Shown here: one piece after another, positions 11,803 to 23,500 of the stretch | How positions within the stretch are numbered: position 1 is the first letter of the stretch | Layout of the letters: each line of letters opens with the position of its first letter | NCBI GenBank assembly: GCA_942486035.1 | Contig: CALNXK010000024.1 | Coordinates: 4,299,001-4,363,000, forward strand | DNA from: Porites lobata | Lineage: Eukaryota; Cnidaria; Anthozoa; Scleractinia; Poritidae | DNA length: 64,000 bases | Direction: 5' to 3' | Program-made: the position numbers and the translations under genes | The notes under the pieces: model-generated | Databases searched by the model: none | Told to the model about the DNA's origin: nothing | Seen by the model: only the letters and a program-made list of their open reading frames with translations

Positions 11803-12140
11803 CCAACCTCCTTCCCCACTTAACTTGTGCCAAGAGGGTTTTTTGGCCATATATAATATATAAAACAAAGAAATTTCTTGAAAAAAAATTTCAGTGACCT
11901 AATAAATACACTAAATGCCGTGTCTCTGATTTCCTGACACGGTATTACAGTACTGATCTGGGAATTATTGAGACAACCTTAAAGACATCATTCTCCCGTT
12001 CCCATTTCAGGCTTTTTTTTTTTTTAGCAAATCTCAGCTTTCCCCAGAAAAGAGAAAAGAGTATGTACAGTTCAGGAGAGGAAGCGTGACGACGGCGTGA
12101 CCAACCGGCCTTACAAGCCAGGATCACCTGACTGATGATC

Positions 12141-12238
12141 TTTACTTCTAGGAATGTGGGGTTTTTCCCGTTTCAGTTTCGAATCGTTCTTTACTTCTAG
12201 GAATGTGGGGTTTTTCCCGTTTCAGTTTCGAATCGTTC
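12141..12238. repeat. 49-bp direct tandem duplication
   Basis: Two exact 49-bp copies, each starting TTTACTTCTAGGAATGTGGG, lie at 12141-12189 and 12190-12238. This is a simple local duplication with no coding role seen. Confidence 0.85.
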
Positions 12239-12543
12239 TGACAGTTCTTCCTTTCTTCAAGGAACGACTCCTCGCCATTTCTTTGTCAGCAAGTCTTAAA
12301 CTCTCGTTTTGGGGAGAGAATTTTGCCACTATATCAAAATTTGGCCGTCAGTATGAATCAACCGCCTCGCAAAAGTGACTTGGTATGATTTATTTCGTTC
12401 GTTTCTTTAAAAACTTAAAAATCTGTACCTAAGTTGTAGGTCTTCGAATGTTTGAGGACGCCATTTTTGTCTTTATTAGTGTTACTGTGTTCTTAATTGG
12501 TACGACGAAAGTCAAAGTGAGAAGAACACTATTTAAATGAGTC

Positions 12544-12947
12544 TAAGGCCCAGTTCAGACGTCGTGCTTCTGCCGTGCCGAACTTAATTGTAATTTGGTT
12601 CGACTGTAGCACGGCAGGAAAACAACTTTGATTCAGACGTCGTGCCAGAGTCGAACCAAATTCAGGATTTGCTGATGCCTCGTAACAATTCTTCTCCCAA
12701 CTCCCCGTGGCAACGCAATCTCGCCAAAATACATTAATATAATTTTGTTTAGCGCGGCAGAAGCACGACGTTTGAATCGCTGCCGTGCCAGAGCCGTGTA
12801 GCACGGCAGCGCTTGTCGAACTTAATTGCTTGCCGAACTTAATTCAAAAGTTTGATTCAGACGCCGTGCTTCTGCCGTGCTTTTGTCGAACTTAATTCCT
12901 GAATTTAGTTCGGCACGGCAGAAGCACGACGTCTGAACTGGGCCTTA
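12544..12947. mobile_element. Palindromic MITE with long inverted repeats
   Basis: The ends TAAGGCCCAGTTCAGACGTC and GACGTCTGAACTGGGCCTTA are perfect complements. The interior repeats the motif GCACGGCAGAAGCACGACGT in both orientations several times. About 404 bp, non-coding. The termini resemble the GGGCC-ended elements at 26626 and 43000. Confidence 0.75.
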
Positions 12948-13024
12948 CAAATGTTTTTTCAATCCATTTTTAGATTTAACTGAGGCCAAGGTGTTCAAGT
13001 TCACAAATCTGACAAATCGAAAAC

Positions 13025-13666
13025 ATGGTTCGACTTGAGTCAAAGGAGCGGTTGAACCACTTAAAGTTTAGCATCATTGTCTTTGATGAATTTCCCAAAG
13101 CCTTACGTCAAACTTTTAAGGTGATGTGGGACAAAAAATTTAGACGGAATCAGCGGGACGACTCCGATGCTGTGAGAAAATTATTACACAGAAATGAATT
13201 CGGCAACAAGGGCATTCCTACACAAAAGTCATATGAAGAGTGGGATTGTACAGCGCTGTTTCAAGCCACACTCTATGCAAAGTCCTTCCGTTCACCAGAC
13301 GGTACGGGTAACCTTAAAACACTCGATGAGCTGTATGTGAAGCCGCGTGGAGTCCCTCATGGACAGTTTCATGGCTCTGTCATCAGTGCAAACGGAGACC
13401 CCTATGAAACATTCGCGCTCTCTATCGACCAGCTAAGACGCCTCAGAAATTCACTTTGTCATTCTACCAGTACAGAGCTGGATCAAAACATGTTTGACCA
13501 TTACGTTAATCTCGCCAAAGATGCATTCGAAGCCCTTTCAGTTAAGACGGACTCAATTGATGAGACTCTGCACGCGGAACTTCACACCTTGAGAGCAAGA
13601 GTTCTGACATGCGCATTTTTTTTTTTGCCCCATTTAGGGGGTGTAGACCATAACAGTTTGCTTTAG
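13025..13666 (+). CDS. DZIP3-type HEPN domain protein (possibly partial)
   Basis: A 213-codon open frame from ATG with the layout of the DZIP3/hRUL138-type HEPN domain. An N-terminal helix (FSIIVFDEFPKALRQTFKVM, about residues 16-35) is followed by a basic segment, then EWDCTALFQ, then LRRLRNSLCHSTSTELD (about residues 139-155). The last carries the R-N-x3-H HEPN motif (RNSLCH). HEPN domains with this motif are often RNases or RNA-binding modules, and this subfamily is expanded in cnidarian immune-type genes. The last 20 or so residues (after LHTLRAR) are low quality because they run through a T tract. An intron or truncation may start there, so the true C-terminus is uncertain. No upstream exon was identified. 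It sits alone between mobile elements. Confidence 0.65.
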   Translation: MVRLESKERLNHLKFSIIVFDEFPKALRQTFKVMWDKKFRRNQRDDSDAVRKLLHRNEFGNKGIPTQKSYEEWDCTALFQATLYAKSFRSPDGTGNLKTLDELYVKPRGVPHGQFHGSVISANGDPYETFALSIDQLRRLRNSLCHSTSTELDQNMFDHYVNLAKDAFEALSVKTDSIDETLHAELHTLRARVLTCAFFFLPHLGGVDHNSLL

Positions 13667-15847
13667 CGACTAATCCCATGATGCATCTTGACCGGATGTG
13701 CACCATAATAACAAACAAGATGGCGGACCACTAACGAACTCTAACGAGTCTTTTTTTCACCTAAAGTAATGAACGTAATGCATATATACGCTACAAAACA
13801 TCAGATTGACTCATTTTAATGTATTTATGAGTAAAGGATTTCCTATTCTTCAATTTTTCGGCAGGTATGTGCAGGTATGTACGCTTCATTCTTGAGATCC
13901 CGGACTCTATAGGAGTTCGCGGGACTTTTTAATTTGAATTTTATACAGTTCAAGAATGTATGAAAATAAACAAAATACATTTTAAATGCCATTTTTTGAA
14001 AAAAAAAAAAAAAACAAACCAGCAAGCAAGAAAGAAATAGATAGAAAAGGACTCACCTTGTGTTTGTGTTGTGTGATTTACTTTCAGTTCACCTCTAGAG
14101 CCATTATTAAGTTTTACAATATGTAGATTTTGAGTTTATAATAGGCCAAGTAAAAAAAAGTTTCTCGTCCCCACCTGCTTTATTTTTGGGGGGCTGCCTC
14201 CCTTTTCTATTATTTGTTATTGAAAAAGTTGGACTGAACAAAAGTCATTACTTTCAACACTGTTACCCAAAAATCAATATCTTGACGGCGACAGACTCCA
14301 AGTTATCCCTGGGAGAGGGTTAAAATTTGTAAAGAAAGAATACCGAGAATTGGTAATAATAAAGTTAAAAAGTGCCCACTGCTCTCTTTGTTAAAGAAAT
14401 CCGGACAAGACACATTTCTTTTTTTGCTTGGCCTTTATTAACAACCTGATAAAAAGTCTTCCAAATGGTCCTAGAATCAAACAGACTGTAAAACACACAA
14501 CACAAACACAAGGTGAGAGAGCGGCTGTACACAAACTAAAGTATATGTATGAGATCACATGCCATGTGTGACATCACAATGCCTCAAACAGTTTGGTTGG
14601 TTTGCCTGTGTACAAACTTTCTTCCTTGAGCTTATTGCGTTTGCACTTTTTGACATACAAGAAAAACAAAACTTAATTTCCATCCTAGTGTTGATTGTCT
14701 CTCAGACAGTTGCAAAAGCAACCGGGCTAAGTTTATTTTGTCGTGGTTTTCTTGTTAAGCAATGGCACTGACACCAACCAAATTGATTGAAATTAGCTCA
14801 TTAGCGTAGTGTTCTATTCTTGCTGACATTCATCAACACACAAGGTAAATTTCAACAACGTTGTAAGTCTCTCTCCGCAAGGCCTTCACCCTCTTAATTG
14901 CTTCACAAGGAACAATAATTTGACAGTTTGAAAATGATATGGTCTTTGATTCGGTGCATCAAATGTCTCTTCATAATTTGGTGTGGTAGCACAGGTAGCC
15001 CAAGCTCGAGATATGAGCATCGGTGAGCATCGGCATTGTTGCATAACATTCAAAATATAAGGATTTGTATGGGAAAAAAACCTATCGTTTCTTTAACCTA
15101 CGGAAGTGAAAGGATTCACAATAAAAAACAGCTTACCTTACTTAAAATGTGTGTTGCGTCTCTCCTGTGTGGTCCACGGGCAGATTTATGGCCGTTTTAT
15201 GGGTTTTTATGTGAACGGTTTTCTCTCTATATAAAGGTTTAGGTAAACCTTTATATCAGACACTTGAGATATAGCGATGTAACATTAACTTTATTTACTT
15301 TATTTCAAGGCATATCTTAAGTTAATCATCTCTGTTTCTGGACTAGTAGATGACAGAGAAAACTCTTTAATTATAATAATAATAATAATAATAATTAGTA
15401 ATTTATTAATATTACTTTTTACTAATATCATTATAAGTATTATATATACAACAAAGTGGCTATACATCAGGCCAGTTAAAAAGTGCCAAAATCAATGTAA
15501 AGTTGACCAGAAAATTCCAATCGACAATCTTTGTTACAGGGCCCAGTCTTGCACTTCCTTCTGTCCATTTTTAAGATCCTCAAAATTTTCCTGAAACATT
15601 TACCACTGAAATGAAACATCGTACACCCATTAATAATTGACATTGACAGGATCATATATCACTTTTTAAGTAGATATTTTTTTTTGAACGAAACGTGCAT
15701 TGCATTTTGCCACTAAACTAAATTCCACGGATATTCAAAAATGTAAATTGTGTTTGGGTACCCTCCTATGATGTTAATGAAATCTGTACAATCTTTGTTA
15801 CCAAGCAGAAGAGGAGGATGTTCCAAGGGTCCATCCTTTACGAGTAG
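13667..15847. other. Intergenic with repeats only
   Basis: No gene is supported. It contains the MITE at 14052-14517 and a (TAA)n microsatellite at about 15371-15394. The remainder is AT-rich and unassigned. Confidence 0.4.
14052..14517. mobile_element. MITE with perfect 24-bp terminal inverted repeats
   Basis: CTCACCTTGTGTTTGTGTTG (extending to GTGTG) at 14052-14075 is exactly complemented at 14494-14517. The interior is non-coding. A target duplication was not evident. The superfamily is unknown. Confidence 0.75.
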
Positions 15848-16075
15848 AATTCATTGGACGAAAAAATGAATTTGCTTTAAATTTGCTCATGTGCAAAAGT
15901 GTGCAAACTAAGGGTAAAATCTGCGCAAAGGTGGCAAATGCCAAATCTGCAAACCCCTTCACACAGGGGTGCAAATAGGTGTGCAAAATTGGCATTTACC
16001 ACTTTTGTGCAAATTTTACTCTTAGTTTGCACGTGAGCAAATTTGAGGGAAATCAATTTTTCCGTCCAGTGATTC
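15848..16075. repeat. Foldback element of about 228 bp
   Basis: The left arm (about 15848-15960) and right arm (about 15963-16075) are imperfect inverted copies. Shared blocks include 'ggacgaaaaa', 'aaatttgctcatgtgcaaa' and 'gcaaactaagggtaaaat'. There is almost no loop. It is probably a MITE, with ends set by where similarity fades. Confidence 0.65.
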
Positions 16076-16641
16076 AAGTACACGGTAACAGGCCAAGGAA
16101 TTATAACATGCATGCAAGCGTGACTGGTAGGAGCGAGTGTGGGGGAGAAGTAATTTGCCTCAAAAAAGTTCAACAGTCCTTTCTGAACCAAAGTTTGGAC
16201 CCCCCTAATAAAAAATTCCTGGATCCCCCCCTTGCTATAACCACCTTTGATCATAGAACCTCACTTGACCTGTAGTCAGGCATATCATTCTGATTACAGC
16301 ATAACTGAGCCAATAAACTAAACGTTACTGATCATTTTCCCCCCTTCTAAGTGTTTCAAGTTGATCTGATGAGAAGTGAAATTGTTATAATTTATTACAA
16401 TCAAATGTTTAAAAAAATGCTGGTAATGAAATAACTAAGACATAACAATTAAGTAATTAATTATTTATCCTGTGCGTCAAAAGTTTATTACTTACATCAA
16501 CATGCTAGCTACAGCTTGCCCAGGCAAGCTGTAAAACTATTTTTATTGAAGTTTTAGTGTGGGATAACTTTATTATTTTGTGGATTTCAAAGCCTTAATC
16601 AACTGAATGTTTGCTACAGTAAAAACCTACAAGTAAGAGCC

Positions 16642-16887
16642 TGTTACGCCGCAAAATGTAATAATCGCCGCAAAATGTAATATTAACGCAAAACGTAATA
16701 AGAATCGCCGCAAAATGTAATACTAACGCAAAATGTAATAACATTGACGCAAAATGTAATAAAAATTTCAACGCAAAATGTAATAATCTTTCAACGCAAA
16801 TTGTAATAACTTTTCTAACGCATAATGTAATAACGCAAAAATGTAATAATTTCAGAATAACGACGTGCATGCTATTTCAAAATCGGT
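16642..16887. repeat. Left inverted array of the 1.7-kb element
   Basis: About ten degenerate units related to ACGCAAAATGTAATAA, with variable spacers ('tcgcc', 'ttca', 'ctttc'), close with the non-repeated segment 'gacgtgcatgctatttcaaa'. It is 246 bp, longer than the 203-bp right arm. Confidence 0.8.
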
Positions 16888-16929
16888 ATTGTGGCTCAGT
16901 AATCAGTAGCTGATCCAGATCTTCATTTT

Positions 16930-16930
16930 A

Positions 16931-16962
<32 letters not shown>
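16930..16962. repeat. (ATT)n microsatellite
   Basis: Eleven ATT units inside the 1.7-kb element. Further ATT/TTC-rich sequence continues to about 17045. Confidence 0.85.
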
Positions 16963-18146
16963 CAATATTGATGTTAATAATAGTAATAATATTTATTTTC
17001 TTCTTATTATTCTATTCTTCTTCTTCTTATTATTATTATTAATAAAATAACGGTTGAAACGTCGTGTTTCTTCCGTGCTGAGCTAGTCTCCCTCGCAGCC
17101 GTGTTTTGTCTCATCACGCAACACTCTTTCGCAACAAAGGAGGAGGAGCGTTGCGTGACGAGACAAAAATGGCTGCAAGAGCTTGCTGTACTGTACCACA
17201 ACTGTAGCAACTGAGAGACTTGGTTTAATTTCAGATGTTGAATTTAATTCAGTCAAATAAAATAGCTGTTGTCGAAAACAAGTAATAGAATCAACTTTCA
17301 AAGCATAATTCAAATCAGTGCATTTAAACTGTGTAAGATATCTGTCAAACTTTTTTTCATGAGAACCAGACAACTTTGGCTGTAGCTTACTTTTCCTAAG
17401 TTCTCACTTAATAGAGGCTTAATTGTTCTTAATGCTGTTTTTTAGGTCGAAGTTTCTTTTATGTTGAAGTTTCCAAGCTTTGCAAAGTCAAATCAGTTTG
17501 CCTTGTAAGGCAGTTGTCGTTTGCCTAGAACAGATAGCATAAAAATTTTTTAGTTAACCCAGTAACGCATTTTTGATTGGAGTAGAGCTAAGCTGATGCA
17601 AAAAATATTGAATTTGCCTGGCAAGGCAGTTGTGATTAGAAGACAGGCCATCCTCTTTTTCTTTCTCCGTTTAGCATCGTCCGACCGACCCGTAGTTAAA
17701 CCATTTTTCACTTGAAATAATTCTTTTAATCTGAAAAAAATGAGCATAGTAACAGCATAGAGAAAAACAGGAACAAAGACATGAACATTTTTTACAGTAA
17801 ATTGTGCATTTGTTAATCCAAATATGTGAATGTTAACTTTTAACGTCGTCCTTGGGTACCAGGACCTCCTATTCCGAGACTTCTTGTGATTTTTTTTTTG
17901 CAGTTTTTTTTTTTCTTTTCAATCCGACCGACCGACTCAATATCAGGAAACGCATTCGACGCTAAACGAAACTTTGAATTTGCTCAGCAACGCAATCGCC
18001 ATTGGCTTAGAGTCGTCGGCACAAAATCTTGAACTGGGAGATCCAAAAAAAGTGCTCAATTTCGTCTTTTTAGGGCCGACCATTTTTGACCACTTGGGGG
18101 GAGGGTGTATGGGTTAGAATTTTTGGATAATTATGGGAAACTGTCA

Positions 18147-18349
18147 ACCGATTTTGAAATAGCATGCACGTCGTTATTCTGAAATTATTACATTTTGCGT
18201 TATTACATTATGCGTCAGAAAAGTTATTACAATTTGCGTTGAAAGATTATTACATTCTGCGTTGAAATTTTATTACATTTTGCGTTAATATTAATTTTGC
18301 GGCGATTCTTATTACATTTTGCGTTAATATTACATTTTGCGGCGTAACA
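18147..18349. repeat. Right inverted array of the 1.7-kb element
   Basis: Reverse-complement counterpart of 16642-16887, with fewer units (203 bp). It begins with the complement of 'gcatgctatttcaaaatcgg' and ends GCGGCGTAACA. Confidence 0.8.
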
Positions 18350-18354
18350 GAGCC

Positions 18355-19286
18355 CGCTGCAGTTTCAGTCTCTACCTCAAATATAATCTGAAAATCAAAT
18401 AATAATATTTTCTTAAAAAAATGACTACATTAAGAACCTGTGAAGTATAGCTGACTATGTGATACCTGTGTCTTCAAAAAGGATTCCAAATGTTGACTTA
18501 CCTCATTTCCCCAAATGTGCATATTTTTAAAAAATAGATTTTAGATAATAAGAACCTGTTTGAAATAGGCTGAACAGGTTTTTGTATATGTATAGAGATC
18601 AGAGAGGTCTCAGTACAGTTGTATCTACCAATGCTTAAGAGGTTCTTAGAAACTAGTTTCTTACTTGGGTTTTTTAACTTTAGCCTGTCTAAAATGTGAA
18701 AAAAAAATATGTGTTGATAACCAAACATTTATAGATGGTTTTCTAAGGCTTTTTTTTCTCCATATACTAATACTACTTTACTAGGCAAATAGGTCCTGCA
18801 AAATAACTGACATATAAAACTGATGTCTTGACTTTTCAACAAATACTATTCACAATTATCCGAGGGAGATAGCTTTGCGGGGAACATTGCTGAGAATGAG
18901 CGTTTGTATTAGGGCCTAAGGGGAAAGCATCCTTTTGTTTTCACTATTAAAATACCGTACTCAGTTTAACAAGTTAACGTTTTCTATTTATTTTGAGTCT
19001 TTTATTGCGGTCCACGAGAGTATAGAGAAGCCTAATTTTTCATTTTGTAGCCTGTGCTAACCATGTGGGATGAATGGAGTTTGGTGACCATATTTTCTGT
19101 TTCTCTGTTGTTCCTTTTTCCATGCAAGAGTCGCACTGGAACTGAACGTATTTCCCTAATAACTAGTCTTTAAAAGTTAATTTCACCAATAAGACAAAGT
19201 GTGTTTCCACTGTCTATTCAATATGCAGAGGGTTATATTGACAAACCCTTCTAACAATCTCGCCTCCCCTATTACGCAGACTAACT
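18355..19286. other. Spacer before copy 2, shared with the spacer before copy 3
   Basis: No gene. From about 18650 it aligns with 27880-28786 ('acaattatccgagggaga', 'gcatccttttgtttt.actattaaaatac', 'gagtcgcac.ggaac'). So copies 2 and 3 share this upstream spacer, whereas copies 4-6 have a different one. Confidence 0.6.
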
Positions 19287-20502
19287 CGCCGTCCCAACTG
19301 GGCTAGCCTGCGTCGCAGACACTCTAAACCGCCTGGATAGCTAAGTAGTGTGCATATAGACGTAGTTACCGGTGAGTTGTAGCAAATGGATTATGGTAAC
19401 AGAAGCAGATCATTCCTATAATTCATTTCTTTAATTCAGCAAATACAAAGGAAATCCTGCTTCAACCCTACAAAGGATTTCACCTACGACAGCCGCACCA
19501 AAAATGTGTCATCTACAAATGCCACCGAATTTTTCAAAATTAAGTTTGACAAATTTTGTATGTTTAGACTTTCACAAAGCGTGTTCGTTTATCTCAATAC
19601 AACAAAAAGGAGTAAATTTTAGATCTTTACAAATAAAAGAACTTTCATTAATACTCTTTCAAAGCTGTGTTAATTGAATGATTTTCTTTGTTTGCCAGCT
19701 AGCCGAAATGATGTTAATGACTGTGTTAATTTTAAATTTAGCCCGCGAGCATTAGCTCTCTATTTTGTTTGTCATTCCTCAGGCTGCCTGTAACCTGGTA
19801 GTTTGGGAAAAAATATCGCTGTCGCATTTTAGCAAGGTCGAGAAAGTCGCTGTCGTTTGTCATATATTTTTCTGATACTCAACTTGAAATTTACCGCAGA
19901 TATACAGGATATAGAGCCACGAAAGAAAAAAATGTTATTAAACTTTCTCCCTCGTGCTGAAAAGTTATACGCACATGCGTTCTCGCGCAGATCGCTTGGC
20001 TCGCCCGAATGGAGAGCTTGAAACCTCACTATCAAAAATTTTGTGTAGACTTAAACAAATAAGCTTAACATGCAAATTTAAGAGATTTTACATTACACAG
20101 TGGCCGGCTGGAATAAAGATATACTCAGTACGGATTCCAATACTTTCCTTAACTTCCGCTTTTAAACGCCACCACGTCAAACTGGGCTGGGCTTCTTGTG
20201 TAGTAACTTGAACGCTTAATCTTGTTCTGAAACAATTTGTCCGTATATGACGTCTCCATACTTAATATGACTATACGGATAATTTAGAAGACTGTTTACT
20301 TATTGTCCTTGCATATTTAAGCCTGTTGCAAGCTCACATCCGCCTTCGGACTGTGACCTTGGATGTTACGTCATAAGCGCGAAAAATTTCTCGTCCTCAT
20401 TTTTGTACCATCCAAGCCTCGAAATTGTTTTCACGTAACAACATTTTGTGGAGGATAGACAAAAGGTTGTTTTCTGTTTCAAAAGCTGAAAGTTCCTTTA
20501 AA
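19287..20502 (+). repeat. Upstream block of array copy 2
   Basis: It starts at 'actcgccgtcccaactgggc', the motif that begins the blocks at 39068 and (slightly changed) 28787, 47719 and 57215. It ends at the copy 2 start codon. Confidence 0.75.
20314..20321 (+). promoter_or_regulatory. TATA-like box of copy 2
   Basis: TATTTAAG at the conserved position about 180 bp before the start codon. The downstream 'gcaagctcacatccgcc' is also conserved. Confidence 0.55.
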
Positions 20503-23500
20503 ATGAAATTACCACCAGCGGTTACCCCTCGTACCAGCCTACGTTTCGTGGCTGTGTCAGTGATGTTCTGTGCTATTCTGGTTGACATTTTTGCACTTGA
20601 AGAAAAACTGGCGCGAAAACCGCGAGAGGAAGATCGCGTATCTGAAGGCACTGAAGTTGGTGGAAAACAATCGCAGTTGCACCGTGATCGAAGAACGGTG
20701 AATAATAACGCGACCCCCAAGCTGTTGGAATTTGCAAACCGGCTGAAAGATCTTGAAGAAAGGTATAATCTTAACTCGGCGATTCGCTATGAATCTCGTT
20801 TTTCTATCACATGGGCAGTGTTAAATGTTGGTTACGTGTCACTATTCTAAGTTCAAACTGCTAAGAAAATGGTGAATTTACTAATATCATTTCTCTTTTT
20901 AAGCCACAACAAGAGCGTACATTTGATGATCAGACGATTTCAAGAGTTGGAGAAAAGGTTTGAGAAATAAAATTAAATGCATCATTACCGTGTAATTGCT
21001 TTTTAAAAGCTAACAAGTACTTCCGAAATTGTTACCCCTAAGGATTGCATAGGAAACCCGTTCGATTTCTTGTCTAGCGAAGAATGTTATTTCACCCATT
21101 TCCAACTTCATGTAGAAAAGGGGAAATACCGAGAAAGTCCCTGTTATCCAGGCCGGACACTCATTATATATGGACGGCACTGGTGGATGTGCAGTGGAAG
21201 ACTTGTGTGGGAACTGAGTTTCATCCAAAATCCGCTTAACAGCGTTCAGTGTAGTGACCAGAGTTATTGTTGATTATCTTTTATCTTTTAGTTATAAACT
21301 GACTTGGTTACAGACTTAATTCACATCATCGACGCAATTATTTCCTAGAGCAAAAGAAGCTTAATAAACAGCTGTAAAAGGCAATCAATAAAAGAAAATA
21401 CCGTTTAACACAGGGGCACCCAACGACTGTTTTCCGTAAAATATCTGTTCGGAGAAGCAAATATTGCCTCAAATTTTGTATTTCTCGAGGAGGGCTAAAA
21501 ATTTCTAGATAATCATTTCACTCATGTACAATTTTCGAAGCTTATCTTATAAATTCCCTACGATTTTCTAAGGTTTAACTTTTCACATTTCACTCCCCAG
21601 GTTAGGCTATTTTTCGAAGAAAAAAAAAAGGAAACCTAAAATTTTTGGATTCAAAAATGAGATGGAGAGCCTGAGAGGAATCAGAAAAATTATCACTTTC
21701 GTAATACGTTTAACTGCATGTACATTGTAATTTCGGAAACTCTCAAGTTGCCCTGGAATGACCGAACAGATACAAACTTTATCGCCGCTTAAAACGCATT
21801 CCTAGAGATTTAAAAGCTCTCTGGATAGCCTAAAAAGTGTTTTCAATGCATTTAGGAGGAAACCATCGTTGAGTGCCCCTGTTAACAGATTTCTTACAGT
21901 TAAAATCAAGCCTAATTAAGCCTCAACTGGTTGTCGTTGAACTTTACTTGGGGTTTAAGGCTATTTTAACACTATACTGATCTATACTGGAAAGCTTGTC
22001 GTGTCGACACGAAAAGCTGTTGGGTTTATATAGTATCAACAGCAACGGCACATAACTGGAACGTTCACACACGCATCGAAGCGGTTGGCCGAGAGGGTTT
22101 GTAAACTAAATCCCAGTCTTCATTTCTCACCCCCTAAATGTTTACTTCCGTCTCAGTAGATTCCAGTCCTCGCTCCTACATTTTTACTCCCGCAAAGGTT
22201 CACTGCACAAAGTATGGCACAAGGAGGCACATGACCTATCTGATATGTTACGCTCCATTTTAAAGTTCGGCGCAGCGCAGCCTCGCTCCGTTACAGTGAG
22301 CGGAAATGAAATGTGTGAACAGAGGCCCTATCCGGTGTAGTGTGAACATGGCTTAAGTGACAGCGAAAGTCCTTGTTTAAAACACTGTCTCTGAGATTTT
22401 TTATGGTTGATCTTTTTTCAGACTTGATGGCTTACTGCGATTATCGCCTCGACCAGCAGGGGAATCCTACGGGTCACTTTTGAGCTACCTTCTAGGTAAA
22501 ATACGATAGTAAATCTAATCAAAGTTACCTAACAGCCTAAGGCAACTAGCGGATTTCATCAATATATGATGTCAGGTCCATTTGGCTGGTTAATGTGCTG
22601 TGATTTATGGGCGATATCACCGATGTGTTTCTATTTCAGGTCAGCATATGCAAAACCCTGGAAAGGGACGAGTTGGACCACCCGGCCCTCCAGGGAAACA
22701 AGGGCCAGCTGGACCAAAAGGATCAAAAGGTGAAAAGGGAAAACGACAAAGATCGAGGATATCAAGGGAAAAATGAAAATTGTATAACACCAACTGTGAA
22801 CGCAGTGGAGAGAGCAAATGAAACTCGTTTTGTAATTTCAGTTTTTATGTTCCAGGAATTAGAAGTTAGCCATGCAGCAGTAAAGAAGAAGTGCGGTTAT
22901 CGATGTTAAATTAACATCTCAGTTATTTTCTGTCAAAGTATTTCTCTTGCGGTTCTTGCAGTTTATAATCATGGAGTGTATCAATTGTAAGCCTGCCAAT
23001 TTTCAACCGCTACACGCGTGAAAGCAATGCGGATTGTAAGAAGTCCATAGGAACAAAAAAAGCCCTTTTATGGATTCCACGTTTAAGCACTAAAATAAGT
23101 CAAAAAGCTGGGATCGAGCTCTTTGACTCATTTTACACTTTGCAGGGAAACAAGGAAAACCAGGTACCAACAAGCCATTCCCAGGCCCCCCTGGTCCAAA
23201 AGGAGACCAGGGAGCAGTTGGGAAGACTGGAGCGCAGGGACCACAGGGTGCCAAAGGAGAAAAAGGTCAGGATGGAGCTGGGACATCAGGAGTGAAGTAC
23301 GTTCGCTGGGGAAGGACCACATGTCCTAGTGGTGCGCAGATAGTTTATAAAGGTAAGCGAAAAGGAGCTTACATGATAGTTACTATTACTCCTATGGTCC
23401 TAAAGACAGAAAGAGTGATAACTTGAAGATTATATGCCACATACACTTACTAATCATTATTTAAAAGTGACAACTATGAAATTTCTCAAAGCTTGTTACA

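Larger units (their letters stand above)
16642..18349. mobile_element. 1.7-kb element with inverted subterminal repeat arrays
   Basis: The element begins TGTTACGCCGCAAAATGTAA and ends with the complement ...GGCGTAACA. GAGCC flanks both sides (16637-16641 and 18350-18354), a clean 5-bp target duplication. Both ends are arrays of a roughly 16-bp unit (ACGCAAAATGTAATAA) in opposite orientation. The interior carries an (ATT)n tract, a further palindrome near 17060-17175, and no protein I recognise. It is non-autonomous. The superfamily is unresolved because TG...CA ends with 5-bp duplications are LTR-like while the inverted arrays are foldback-like. Confidence 0.8.

Noticed and set aside
15979..16275. 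Open frames on both strands around 15.8-16.3 kb
   Set aside because: They lie in a foldback inverted repeat, and their similar peptides arise from the two arms.
16595..16870. Minus-strand open frame with 'HFA' type repeats
   Set aside because: It is produced by the 16-bp repeat array at the end of the 1.7-kb element.
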